From Sedimenticola sp. (GTDB lineage Bacteria; Pseudomonadota; Gammaproteobacteria; Chromatiales; Chromatiaceae): a DNA stretch of 11,007 nucleotides. Below the pieces are notes generated by a model that made no database searches, was not told the DNA's origin, and saw only the letters and a program-made list of their open reading frames with translations. Position numbers and translations under genes: made by a program. The DNA is taken from the NCBI GenBank assembly GCA_027023915.1, contig JALVUB010000293.1, positions 4,960 through 15,966 on the forward strand, given 5' to 3'. This document shows, piece by piece, positions 1-6,802 of this stretch. The number at the start of each line of letters is the position of its first letter. Within the stretch, counting starts at the first letter, position 1.

Positions 1-4
1 AAAA

Positions 5-1639
5 TCAGCGGCAGCGGTAGAGCTCGAAACGTTCCTTCCTGTCGCTGGGGCGGCTGCCGCTCCAAATGAAGGAACAACTTCGTCCACCTGCCCTGCCCGC
101 GGGCTCTTTTCCATCGGTTTGAACCAGCAGCCACGGGCAGCTCGCCGCCTGGGAATCAACCTCCAGGCGCCGGACGCGGAAGCCAAGATAGTAGTGGATC
201 ATGGCCCGTTGCGGCTCTCCCAAATGACTGGCGGCAACACAACCGGCCTGGGGGTTGAGCCAGCGGCTCATCTCGCCGATAACCTGGTCGTACCCCTTGA
301 TGCGGTCAATCACCGGCAACAGCAACAAAATGGTAAGCAGCCAGACGGCAACCAGCCCACCAACCCAGCTCAGAAGAGCATCAACGCCCCCCCTTCCCGC
401 TCGCATCAGCAGCCACAGCCAGCCCACAAGAACGGTAAGCGCGGCAACCACCGCCCAAAGCCTGACCGGCTGGCTGATGGCTGTGGCATATCGCCCAAGG
501 CCATGCGGCAACCCCTGGGTCCAGCCAGTCACCGAAATCAGCCAGAGATAGACAATGCCGAGAGCCGACAGACCAAACAACACCAGCGCGGACCAACGCC
601 ACAAGCGGGCGGCGCTCTGCGACAGTTGCTCCAGGCCACCGGCCGCCAGCAGCGACAGCGGCAACAATAGCGGCAGGGCATACAGCTCTCTTCCCTGGGC
701 GGACGCGCTGAGGATCAATAGCCAGGAGAAAAACGCAATCAACGGCAAAGTGAGCGCCGGACGCCGCAGCAGGCTGTCTCTGTTGCGCCAGGCCATCCAC
801 AAGGCAATGGGCCAGGCCGGCAACCCGTACCAGGGGAGAATACGCAGATAGAGGGTGGGGCTGCCCTTTGGACCAAGCCTGTTGCCCAGAAAACGGCCGA
901 TGTTGTTGTCCCAGAACCAGATATGGAAAAGCTCTGGCGAACGCTGATAGAGCAGCAACGGCCAGATCAGCAGCCAGGGAGAAGCAGCCAACAACGCTGT
1001 CAGCAGCGCCTTGCCGTAAGCAGGGGTTCGCCACACCCCGGAAACCAGTGGCAGAACCAATGCCAGCACGGCCAACATGCCAGGCCCCAAAAGCCCCTTC
1101 GAAAGAAAGGCCATGCCCGCGCCCATGCCCAGCAACAGACCACCGCCCAGAGGCTGTTCCAGTGACAGCACGAATCCATACAGGGCCACTGCCATGCCGG
1201 CAAAGAGCGCAACATCGGTGATGCCCTGATGAAGCCGGATCAACCCTCCCAGGGCGCCGATGGCGAACAACACCGCATAAAAGCCTTGTCGCTCACCCCA
1301 GAGACGGCGCCCAGCACCCCACAGCGCCGCCAGGGCAACCATCAGATAGAAGCTGGTGGCCAGGCGGGCGGCGTCGTGCAACGGCAGCCAGTGACCAAAA
1401 AGCCGCGCGAAAAGCGCGGCGGTAAGGTAATAAAGAGGTGGCTTCTCCAGGAAGGGTTCGCCGGCCAGATGGGGGACAACCCAGTCGCCACCCTGTAACA
1501 GCTCCAATATCAGGCCGAAGCTGTATGCTTCATCGGGCTTCCAGGGTTGATGGCCGGTGATGCCGGCAAAAAGCCAGATCACCGCAAGAAGAAGCGTCAG
1601 CCAGCGCCAGCGATAATCCGACCGCTCAGGAATGTACAC
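5..1639 (-). CDS. Second GT-C family (ArnT/PMT_2-like) integral membrane glycosyltransferase
   Basis: This is probably an inner-membrane glycosyltransferase that takes a sugar from a polyprenyl-phosphate carrier and transfers it on the periplasmic side, as ArnT does to lipid A. An N-terminal membrane segment (about residues 13-28) is followed by the first-loop acidic pair in KPDEA (residues 34-38) and by GGDW and EKPPLYY (about 65-71), hallmarks of the ArnT/PMT_2 superfamily. Many Leu/Ala/Trp-rich helices follow, and then a short soluble C-terminal tail containing several Cys. I chose the GTG at 1639 (544 aa) because a GGAAGGG ribosome site lies 4 bases upstream; an upstream ATG at 1693 would add 18 residues inside arnD. 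The start overlaps the arnD stop by 14 bases, so the two are probably translationally coupled. It differs clearly from the ArnT at 7167-8810 (KPDEA rather than DPDEGRYAEI). The sugar and acceptor cannot be read from sequence. Confidence 0.8.
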   Translation of the reverse strand: MYIPERSDYRWRWLTLLLAVIWLFAGITGHQPWKPDEAYSFGLILELLQGGDWVVPHLAGEPFLEKPPLYYLTAALFARLFGHWLPLHDAARLATSFYLMVALAALWGAGRRLWGERQGFYAVLFAIGALGGLIRLHQGITDVALFAGMAVALYGFVLSLEQPLGGGLLLGMGAGMAFLSKGLLGPGMLAVLALVLPLVSGVWRTPAYGKALLTALLAASPWLLIWPLLLYQRSPELFHIWFWDNNIGRFLGNRLGPKGSPTLYLRILPWYGLPAWPIALWMAWRNRDSLLRRPALTLPLIAFFSWLLILSASAQGRELYALPLLLPLSLLAAGGLEQLSQSAARLWRWSALVLFGLSALGIVYLWLISVTGWTQGLPHGLGRYATAISQPVRLWAVVAALTVLVGWLWLLMRAGRGGVDALLSWVGGLVAVWLLTILLLLPVIDRIKGYDQVIGEMSRWLNPQAGCVAASHLGEPQRAMIHYYLGFRVRRLEVDSQAASCPWLLVQTDGKEPAGRAGGRSCSFIWSGSRPSDRKERFELYRCR

Positions 1640-2531
1640 CCCACCCTTCCATGGCCACCACGCCGGAACGGCCGGGCACTTCACCCTCAACAATATTTCT
1701 GCGGGGCAGATCCTCGGGATCGAGGGATTTGTAGAGGGTATCGAGTGCGATGATCTCTTCGCCCGCCTGTTGCCAACCCCGCAGCAGGCGCTCCATTACC
1801 GGCAACAGTTTCTGCCCTTCCAACTCGGCATGGAGGGTATAGACATGGCCGTGGGGCAGAGGCTCACGACTGGCCTCCAACACTTTTTCGTGGACGTTTT
1901 CCGGTTTGTTGCCGTCCCAACCCAACAGTTCATCAAGCGTGGGCAGAGTGGTGGGAAGCTGAATGCAACCCGTGCCTTCCGCGTTCACCGGCATGAAGGG
2001 CTCGCGTCCGCGAACGTCGCTGGCGTAGAGAAAACCCAGTTTCGCCTCCAACACAGGCACAAAGGGGTTGACCTGCCACCCCGCCGCGCCATGCACCTTG
2101 GGCCGCTCGCCGAACACCTCCTGGAAGACATTGATGGCGCGCAACATCTCGCGCTTGGCCCAGCCCATGCCGCGACAGGCCACATAATTCTGCCAGCGGG
2201 TGTGGTCGTAACAGTGCACACCCACCTCGTGACCACGATCACGCACTTCGCGCAGAATGGGCGCGGCGCGGCGACCGATATGGGGACCGGGCAACAGCAC
2301 GCCGTACATCAGCGTCCGGACGCCATAATGGGAGGTTACCGAGGTTCGCTGAACCTTGGAGATGAAGCCAGGCCGGAAGACCCGCCGAATGGCACGCCCG
2401 GTATGATCGGCGCCCAGACTGAAAAGAAAGGTGGCACGCACACCATAACGGTCAAACAGATCGAGCAAACGCGGCACGCCTTCTAGGGTACCCCGGTAAG
2501 TATCCACATCAACTTTCAGCGCGATGGTCAT
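1626..2531 (-). CDS. arnD: 4-deoxy-4-formamido-L-arabinose-phosphoundecaprenol deformylase ArnD
   Basis: ArnD removes the formyl group from undecaprenyl-phosphate-linked formamido-arabinose at the inner membrane, making the Ara4N donor and the pathway effectively irreversible. The 301-aa product is a NodB-type polysaccharide deacetylase: VDVDTYRGTLEGVPRLL at residues 7-23 holds the metal and catalytic Asp residues. HEVGVHCYDHTRWQ (101-114) has the HxxxH metal pair (H106, H110), and AAGWQ (149-153), SDVRG (171-175) and YTLHAE (231-236) match conserved ArnD positions. The closest family I recall is enteric ArnD, of about the same length. I chose the ATG at 2531 over the one at 2540 because AGGA lies 9 bases before it, while the 2540 ATG overlaps that site. 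It is separated from the upstream dehydrogenase gene by 132 bases holding a PmrA-like box, so it may head its own transcript with the downstream glycosyltransferase. Confidence 0.93.
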   Translation of the reverse strand: MTIALKVDVDTYRGTLEGVPRLLDLFDRYGVRATFLFSLGADHTGRAIRRVFRPGFISKVQRTSVTSHYGVRTLMYGVLLPGPHIGRRAAPILREVRDRGHEVGVHCYDHTRWQNYVACRGMGWAKREMLRAINVFQEVFGERPKVHGAAGWQVNPFVPVLEAKLGFLYASDVRGREPFMPVNAEGTGCIQLPTTLPTLDELLGWDGNKPENVHEKVLEASREPLPHGHVYTLHAELEGQKLLPVMERLLRGWQQAGEEIIALDTLYKSLDPEDLPRRNIVEGEVPGRSGVVAMEGWGVHS

Positions 2532-2572
2532 GAGAAACATTCCTAATTGAACCCGGGGCTCCGCCCGTCACC

Positions 2573-2578
2573 ATGATT
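2573..2578 (-). promoter_or_regulatory. Candidate -10 element for arnD
   Basis: On the minus strand AATCAT matches TATAAT at four of six positions, including the important second and last bases. It starts 7 bases after the proximal CTTAAG half-site, so the box would take the place of a -35 element, as at known PmrA-dependent promoters. The predicted start, near 2566, would give a leader of about 35 bases. The match is weak by itself and rests on the neighbouring box. A similar 4/6 match (TGTTAT) occurs on the other side of the box on the plus strand. Confidence 0.35.
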
Positions 2579-2585
2579 CCCCTTC

Positions 2586-2602
2586 CTTAAGGAACCCTTA
2601 AG
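2586..2602 (-). promoter_or_regulatory. PmrA-type binding box (CTTAAG-N5-CTTAAG)
   Basis: Two exact CTTAAG hexamers (2586-2591 and 2597-2602) are separated by exactly five bases. This fits the PmrA/BasR response-regulator consensus from Salmonella and E. coli, YTTAAK-N5-YTTAAK, which drives arn, pmrC/eptA and pmrAB promoters. Because CTTAAG is its own complement, the box reads the same on both strands; only minus-strand genes lie nearby. The left half-site sits inside the 12-base palindrome TTCCTTAAGGAA (2583-2594). The box ends 55 bases before the arnD ATG. No regulator gene is in the window, so which protein binds is inferred. Confidence 0.65.
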
Positions 2603-2608
2603 GAAACA

Positions 2609-2628
2609 GTGTTATGGAAAACTAACAC
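2609..2628 (-). repeat. Inverted repeat GTGTTA-N8-TAACAC
   Basis: A 6-base perfect inverted repeat with an 8-base loop lies 45 bases downstream of the dehydrogenase stop and just upstream of the PmrA-like box. On the minus strand the stem is followed only by a short TGTTT, so it is a poor intrinsic terminator. It could be a weak attenuator or a second protein-binding dyad. Confidence 0.4.
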
Positions 2629-2672
2629 AAAAGGAATTAGGTAACAACTATCGTTTCAGGAGCTTCGTTTAC

Positions 2673-3713
2673 TCAATCCAACAACGCACTGGCGCTGGCG
2701 ATCTCCTTGCGGTAGGCGTCGAAGATCTTGCGCAGGATCTCTTTCATCTCCACCTGGGGCTCCCAGCCCAACTCTTCGCGGGTGTTTCCGATCCAGGGCA
2801 CACGGTTGGGCACGTCCTGGTAGCCCTTGCCGTAGTACTCCTCCGCGCTCACCTCCACCAGCTTTACCTTCTTCAGGCCGGGCTGGTACTCGGGAAACTC
2901 CTCGGCGACCTCCAACATCATCTCGGCCAGCTCGCGGATGGAGAAGTCGTTGCCGGGATTGCCGATGTTGAAGATCTTGCCGCTGGCCACACCGTCGGGA
3001 TTTTCGATGAGCTTCATCAGCGCCGAGATGCCGTCGCTCACATCGGTGAAGCTGCGCCGCTGGCGGCCGCCGTCCACCAGCTTGATCTCCTCGCCACGGG
3101 CGATGTGGCCGAGGAACTGGGTCACCACCCGCGAGCTCCCCTCCTTGGGGGTGTGGATGCTGTCGAGGCCCGAGCCTATCCAGTTGAAGGGACGGAACAG
3201 CGTGTAGTCCAGCCCCTGCTGCTGGCCGTAGGCGGCGATCACCCGGTCCATGAGCTGCTTGGAGCAGGAGTAGATCCAGCGGGGCTTGGTGATGGGCCCC
3301 AGCACCAGGTTGGTCTCGTAAGGGTGGAACTCGGGGTCGGTGGACATGCCGTACACCTCCGAGGTGGAGGGGAAGAGCACCCTTTTGCCGTACTTCACGC
3401 AGGCGCGGATGATGGGCAGGTTGGCCTCGAAATCGAGTTCGAACACCCCCAGGGGGTTGGTGACATAGGTGGCGGGAGTGGCGATGGCCACCAGCGGCAG
3501 CACCACGTCGCACTTCTTGATGTGGTACTCGATCCACTCGCGGTTGATGGTGATGTCGCCCTCGAAGAAGTGGAAGCGGTCATGGTCGATGATCCCCTCC
3601 AGGCGGTTGGACTGCATGTCCATGCCGTAGATGTTCCACCCCGTGGTATCGAGGATACGGCGCGAAAGATGGTGGCCGATGAAGCCGTTTACACCCAGTA
3701 TCAGTACGTTCAT
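2673..3713 (-). CDS. arnA: UDP-glucuronate decarboxylase/dehydrogenase (ArnA C-terminal domain, stand-alone)
   Basis: This cytoplasmic enzyme oxidatively decarboxylates UDP-glucuronate to UDP-4-keto-pentose with NAD+, the first committed Ara4N step. The 346-aa product begins directly with a Rossmann fold: GVNGFIG at residues 7-13. STSEVYG (116-122) carries the Ser/Glu pair matching S433/E434 of E. coli ArnA, YSCSK (148-152) is the YxxxK catalytic pair, and RRSFTD (219-224) carries the Arg matching R619. CDVVLPLVAIATP and YYGKGYQDV also match the ArnA C-terminal half closely. I chose the ATG at 3713 because the protein begins with the nucleotide fold there; AGGA lies about 11 bases upstream. 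In enterics and Pseudomonas this domain is fused behind the formyltransferase; here 92 bases separate them. A UDP-xylose-type synthase is a less likely alternative. Codons are strongly G/C-ending compared with the flanking transferase genes. Confidence 0.92.
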   Translation of the reverse strand: MNVLILGVNGFIGHHLSRRILDTTGWNIYGMDMQSNRLEGIIDHDRFHFFEGDITINREWIEYHIKKCDVVLPLVAIATPATYVTNPLGVFELDFEANLPIIRACVKYGKRVLFPSTSEVYGMSTDPEFHPYETNLVLGPITKPRWIYSCSKQLMDRVIAAYGQQQGLDYTLFRPFNWIGSGLDSIHTPKEGSSRVVTQFLGHIARGEEIKLVDGGRQRRSFTDVSDGISALMKLIENPDGVASGKIFNIGNPGNDFSIRELAEMMLEVAEEFPEYQPGLKKVKLVEVSAEEYYGKGYQDVPNRVPWIGNTREELGWEPQVEMKEILRKIFDAYRKEIASASALLD

Positions 3714-3805
3714 GTCGAAAGTTTTCCTGTCGTTTCTGTCAAACCGTAATCGAAGGGAACACCCCGAACCGCCGTTGGTTGGACACGCTTTGCCTGACCA
3801 GCGAG
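3714..3805 (-). other. 92-base gap between the two ArnA halves
   Basis: No gene or clear promoter is seen here. A minus-strand TTGACA at 3737-3742 resembles a -35 box, but at 17 bases downstream there is only TTTCGA and the dehydrogenase start follows immediately. The dehydrogenase reading frame stays open back across the gap to 3809, but those codons show no resemblance to an ArnA linker that I recognise. Confidence 0.4.
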
Positions 3806-4729
3806 TCACACTGTCAAAACGGCCTCGCTCCCGAAAATATCTTCAAACCCTGTCTCGTCCAGCACCCGGCCATCGAGATCCAGGGCGGTGATCTCGAACC
3901 GCTTGCCGTCCACGCAGTCGGCATAGAGCCGGCCCTCTTCCCAATAGAGGCGCGGCCCGCTGCCTGCCGCCGGCTCATCCCGCCAGTAGCTTCCCAGCAG
4001 GTGGATGCGGTGGCCGTCGTGGTCGAAGAAGGCCGGCGGATAGGGCGGCGCCACGGCGCGCACCAGGTTGTGTATCCGCCAGGCCTCCTGGGACCAGTCG
4101 ATGCGGCCGTCCTCCGGGCGCCGGCCACCGTAATAGCTGCCGGCGGAGAGATCCTGCGACGTCTCGCGCCAACTGCCGTCCAGCAGCTTGGGCAGGGTGC
4201 GCGCCAGCACCATCTCGGCGGCGCAGACCACCTTGCGGAACACCTGGAACGCGGTGTCGTTGGGCAGGATGGGCACCGCCTGCTGGTCGAGAATGGCGCC
4301 GGCGTCGGGCTTCTCCACCATGCGGTGGAGGGTGGCGCCGGTCTCCTGTTCGCCGTTGAGCACCGCCCAGTTCACCGGCACCCGTCCCCGGTATTTGGGC
4401 AGCAGCGAGCCGTGCAGGTTGAGCGCCCCCTGACGTGGCAGGGAGAGAAGTTTACTCCCCAGCATGCGCCGGTAGTAGAAGGAAAAGAGCCAGTCGGGCC
4501 GCATATGGCGCAACTGACCGATCACCTCGGGCGTGTTGGGATCGTCCGGGGTGATGACCGGAATGTGGTTGCGCCGCGCCAGCTCCGCCACGCTGGAAAA
4601 CCAGATTTCTTCGTCGGGATCGTCTTCATGAGTCACCACCAGGCGCACATCCATGCCCTGGGCAAGCAGCGCTTCAAGACCTCGCGCGCCGACCTCATGA
4701 TAACCGAAGAGCACCACAGACCGGCTCAC
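3806..4729 (-). CDS. arnA: UDP-4-amino-4-deoxy-L-arabinose formyltransferase (ArnA N-terminal domain, stand-alone)
   Basis: This cytoplasmic enzyme uses 10-formyl-tetrahydrofolate to N-formylate UDP-Ara4N, the form that ArnC accepts. The 307-aa product has the formyl-transferase fold: FSFYYRRML (82-90) and GALNLHGSLLPKYRGRVPVN (101-120), containing the catalytic N104 and H106. ETGATLHRMVEKPDAGAI (129-146) holds D142, so the Asn/His/Asp triad of E. coli ArnA (N102, H104, D140) is complete with an offset of two. A C-terminal OB-like part follows, as in Fmt-related enzymes. The length matches the N-terminal half of bifunctional ArnA. The start is GTG at 4729, forming a GTGA overlap with the arnC stop, with GAGGAG five bases upstream. 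Methionyl-tRNA formyltransferase is excluded by the ArnA-like active-site segment and by context. Confidence 0.92.
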   Translation of the reverse strand: MSRSVVLFGYHEVGARGLEALLAQGMDVRLVVTHEDDPDEEIWFSSVAELARRNHIPVITPDDPNTPEVIGQLRHMRPDWLFSFYYRRMLGSKLLSLPRQGALNLHGSLLPKYRGRVPVNWAVLNGEQETGATLHRMVEKPDAGAILDQQAVPILPNDTAFQVFRKVVCAAEMVLARTLPKLLDGSWRETSQDLSAGSYYGGRRPEDGRIDWSQEAWRIHNLVRAVAPPYPPAFFDHDGHRIHLLGSYWRDEPAAGSGPRLYWEEGRLYADCVDGKRFEITALDLDGRVLDETGFEDIFGSEAVLTV

Positions 4730-5688
4730 TTCTGCTCCTCTTCTTCATTCCGCTGCTCCAGCACCGCGGCTATCAGATAGCGCGGCCGGTCACGCACCTG
4801 CACGTAAATGCGCCCCACGTACTCACCCAGGATACCCACCGCGAAGAGCAGAATGCCCATGACGAAAAAGCTGATAGCGAACAGAGTGAAAACCCCTTCC
4901 GCCTCGGGACCGACGATCAGCCGCCGGATGAAAAGGAATACCACAAAGGCCATGGAGGCCAGAGAGACCAGAATGCCCGCCACCGAAAAGAGTTGCAGAG
5001 GCACTATGGAAAAGGCGGTCATCAGGTCGAAGTTGAGATGGATCAGCTTGAACAGTGAGTATTTGGACTCGCCGGCGGCGCGCGCCTCGTGTTCCACCAC
5101 TATCTCCACCGGGTTGCGAGCGAAAAGATAACCCAGGGCGGGAATGAAGGTGTTGCTTTCGTGCGAGTCGAGAATGGCGCGGATGATGTCGCGGTGATAA
5201 CCGCGCAACATGCAACCCTGGTCGGTCATGACGATGTTGGTGATGCGGCGGCGCAGGGCGTTCATGGCCCGCGAGGCGTAATGACGCCACTTGCTGTCTT
5301 GGCGATGGCGGCGGATGGAACCGACGTAATCGTGGCCCCCGTCCATCTTCTCCAGAATGCGGGGTATCTCCTCCGGCGGGTTCTGCAGATCCGCGTCCAG
5401 AGTGATGACATAGCGACCACGCGCCTGCTCGAAGCCCGCCAATAAGGCAGCATGCTGGCCGGCGTTGGCCCGCAGCAGCACTACCCGGGTCACCTCGGGA
5501 CGGTGCTGGAACTGCTCGCGCAGCATGGCGGGCGAGCGATCCTTGCTGCCGTCGTCAACGAAGATGATCTCGTAAGGGCGTTCCAGATCGTCCATCACCG
5601 GATAGAGGCGCTGAAACAGCTTCTCCAGCACCGCCTCCTCGTTATAGACCGGAATGACGATGGAGATCTCGACACCGTTCTCAGCCAC
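4726..5688 (-). CDS. arnC: Undecaprenyl-phosphate 4-deoxy-4-formamido-L-arabinose transferase ArnC
   Basis: ArnC transfers formamido-arabinose phosphate from UDP to undecaprenyl phosphate on the cytoplasmic face of the inner membrane. The 320-aa product is a GT-A (GT2) transferase: ISIVIPVYNEE (8-18), FVDDGS (43-48) and DADLQNPPEE (98-107) with the DxD-type metal site, then the polyprenyl-transferase tail. Two C-terminal membrane segments are visible, about residues 229-256 and 266-288, followed by YVGRIYVQVRDRPRY, typical of ArnC and DPM1/GtrB-type enzymes. Length agrees with E. coli ArnC. The start is GTG at 5688, giving an 8-base overlap with arnB and preceded by a strong GGAGGAGG site (5695-5702); longer upstream frames lie inside arnB. 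A GtrB-like transferase is the alternative, but the gene order makes ArnC the best call. Confidence 0.92.
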   Translation of the reverse strand: MAENGVEISIVIPVYNEEAVLEKLFQRLYPVMDDLERPYEIIFVDDGSKDRSPAMLREQFQHRPEVTRVVLLRANAGQHAALLAGFEQARGRYVITLDADLQNPPEEIPRILEKMDGGHDYVGSIRRHRQDSKWRHYASRAMNALRRRITNIVMTDQGCMLRGYHRDIIRAILDSHESNTFIPALGYLFARNPVEIVVEHEARAAGESKYSLFKLIHLNFDLMTAFSIVPLQLFSVAGILVSLASMAFVVFLFIRRLIVGPEAEGVFTLFAISFFVMGILLFAVGILGEYVGRIYVQVRDRPRYLIAAVLEQRNEEEEQK

Positions 5689-6802
5689 GGCCCCCCTCCT
5701 CCAGCAACTCATGGAAAAGATTGCACACCTGCTGCTGCTCCTCGTCGGTGAGCGTGGGAAAGAGCGGCAGGGTGAGCGTCTGGGCACCGATGCGCTCGGC
5801 GTTGGGAAAATCGCCCTCGCGGTAGCCATAGCGGCGGTAGAGTGGGAAGAGGTGCATGGCGGGATAGTGGATGCCCAGCCCCACACCGCGCTGACGGAAC
5901 CAGTCGATCACCTGGCCCCGGCTCATGCCGATGGATTCAGCGTCCAGACAGACGCAGAACATGTGCCAGCTGTGACCGGGCACATCCTCCGGCAATACCA
6001 GCGCCGGGTGGCGGGGCAGCTTTTCCAGATAACGCAACGCCAACTCTCGTCGCCGCTGATTGAAATCCACCAGGCGCGGCAGTTGCACCAGTCCCAGCGC
6101 GGCACCCACATCCGGGAGGTTCATCTTGCCACCCCATTCGGAGACCGAGATCAGCCCTTCGTCATCGCGCTCGATGCCGTGGAACCGGATGCGCTCCACC
6201 CGCTTGAGCACCGCCGGGTCGCTGCACGCCAGCGCCCCGCCCTCAATGGTGGTGATGTTCTTGTTGGGGTGAAAGCTGAAACAGACCGGATTGCCGCTGC
6301 TGCCGATGCGCCGGCCCTGGTATTCGGTGCCGATGGCCTGGGCGGCATCCTCCAGCACCAACAGGCCGTGGCGTTCCGCCAGCGCGTGGATGGGCGCCAT
6401 CTCCACCGCGCGACCGGCGAAATGCACCGGAATCACCGCCTTGGTGCTTGGAGTGACAGCGGCGGCAACCGCTTCGACAGCAAGGTTGCGGCTCACCAGA
6501 TCCACGTCAACAAACACCGGCCGCGCGCCCACCCGCACCACCACGTTGGCGGTGGCGACAAAGCTCATGGCCGGCACTATCACCTCGTCGCCGGGACCGA
6601 TGTCGTGGGCCAGCAGCGCCGCCTCCAGGGCGCTGGTGCCGGAATTGAACAAGCGCACACCGACGCCGCCGCCAAGATAATCGGCCAGAGCCACTTCCAG
6701 CTCGGCCACCTTGGGTCCGGTGGTGATCCAGACGGAGCGCAGCACCCGGGCCACGGCGGCCACCTCTTCGTCGCCAATGGTGGGTCGGGTGAAAGGAATC
6801 AT
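5681..6802 (-). CDS. arnB: UDP-4-amino-4-deoxy-L-arabinose--oxoglutarate aminotransferase ArnB
   Basis: ArnB is a PLP enzyme that transfers the amino group of glutamate to UDP-4-keto-pentose to give UDP-Ara4N. The 373-aa product belongs to the DegT/DnrJ/EryC1/StrS family: the N-terminal IPFTRPTIGDEE is typical, NSGTSALEAALLA (53-65) binds phosphate, VLEDAAQAIGTEY (149-161) carries the PLP-ring Asp, and CFSFHPNKNITTIEGG (174-189) holds the Schiff-base Lys at 181. GIHYPAMHLFPLYRRYGY near the C-terminus also matches ArnB. The ATG at 6802 overlaps the stop of the upstream membrane-protein gene as ATGA; the frame stays open to 7186 but that part lies inside the neighbour. Length is close to that of E. 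coli ArnB. Other sugar aminotransferases of this family are possible, but the pathway context is decisive. Confidence 0.94.
   Translation of the reverse strand: MIPFTRPTIGDEEVAAVARVLRSVWITTGPKVAELEVALADYLGGGVGVRLFNSGTSALEAALLAHDIGPGDEVIVPAMSFVATANVVVRVGARPVFVDVDLVSRNLAVEAVAAAVTPSTKAVIPVHFAGRAVEMAPIHALAERHGLLVLEDAAQAIGTEYQGRRIGSSGNPVCFSFHPNKNITTIEGGALACSDPAVLKRVERIRFHGIERDDEGLISVSEWGGKMNLPDVGAALGLVQLPRLVDFNQRRRELALRYLEKLPRHPALVLPEDVPGHSWHMFCVCLDAESIGMSRGQVIDWFRQRGVGLGIHYPAMHLFPLYRRYGYREGDFPNAERIGAQTLTLPLFPTLTDEEQQQVCNLFHELLEEGGRG

Larger units (their letters stand above)
2541..2672 (-). promoter_or_regulatory. Intergenic regulatory region upstream of arnD
   Basis: This gap between the dehydrogenase stop and arnD is visibly richer in A and T than its neighbours. 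It contains two CTTAAG half-sites, a small inverted repeat at 2609-2628, a GC hairpin (2556-2566) in the presumed arnD leader, and a pair of complementary heptamers (CCTAATT at 2542-2548 and AATTAGG at 2635-2641 on the plus strand). No plausible small ORF with a ribosome site was seen. The content suggests an internal promoter of the Ara4N cluster. Confidence 0.6.

Noticed and set aside
1632..2486. Long plus-strand open frame of 284 codons opposite arnD
   Set aside because: It is antisense to a well-supported arnD with full motifs, and its translation has no recognisable domain; it is a frame shadow in GC-rich DNA.
2609..2628. GTGTTA/TAACAC dyad as the terminator of the dehydrogenase transcript
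   Set aside because: The stem is only 6 pairs with low GC and lacks a proper T run, so intrinsic termination is doubtful; kept only as an inverted repeat.
3737..3742. TTGACA on the minus strand before the dehydrogenase gene as a promoter
   Set aside because: The hexamer at correct spacing is not -10-like and lies on top of the start codon region.
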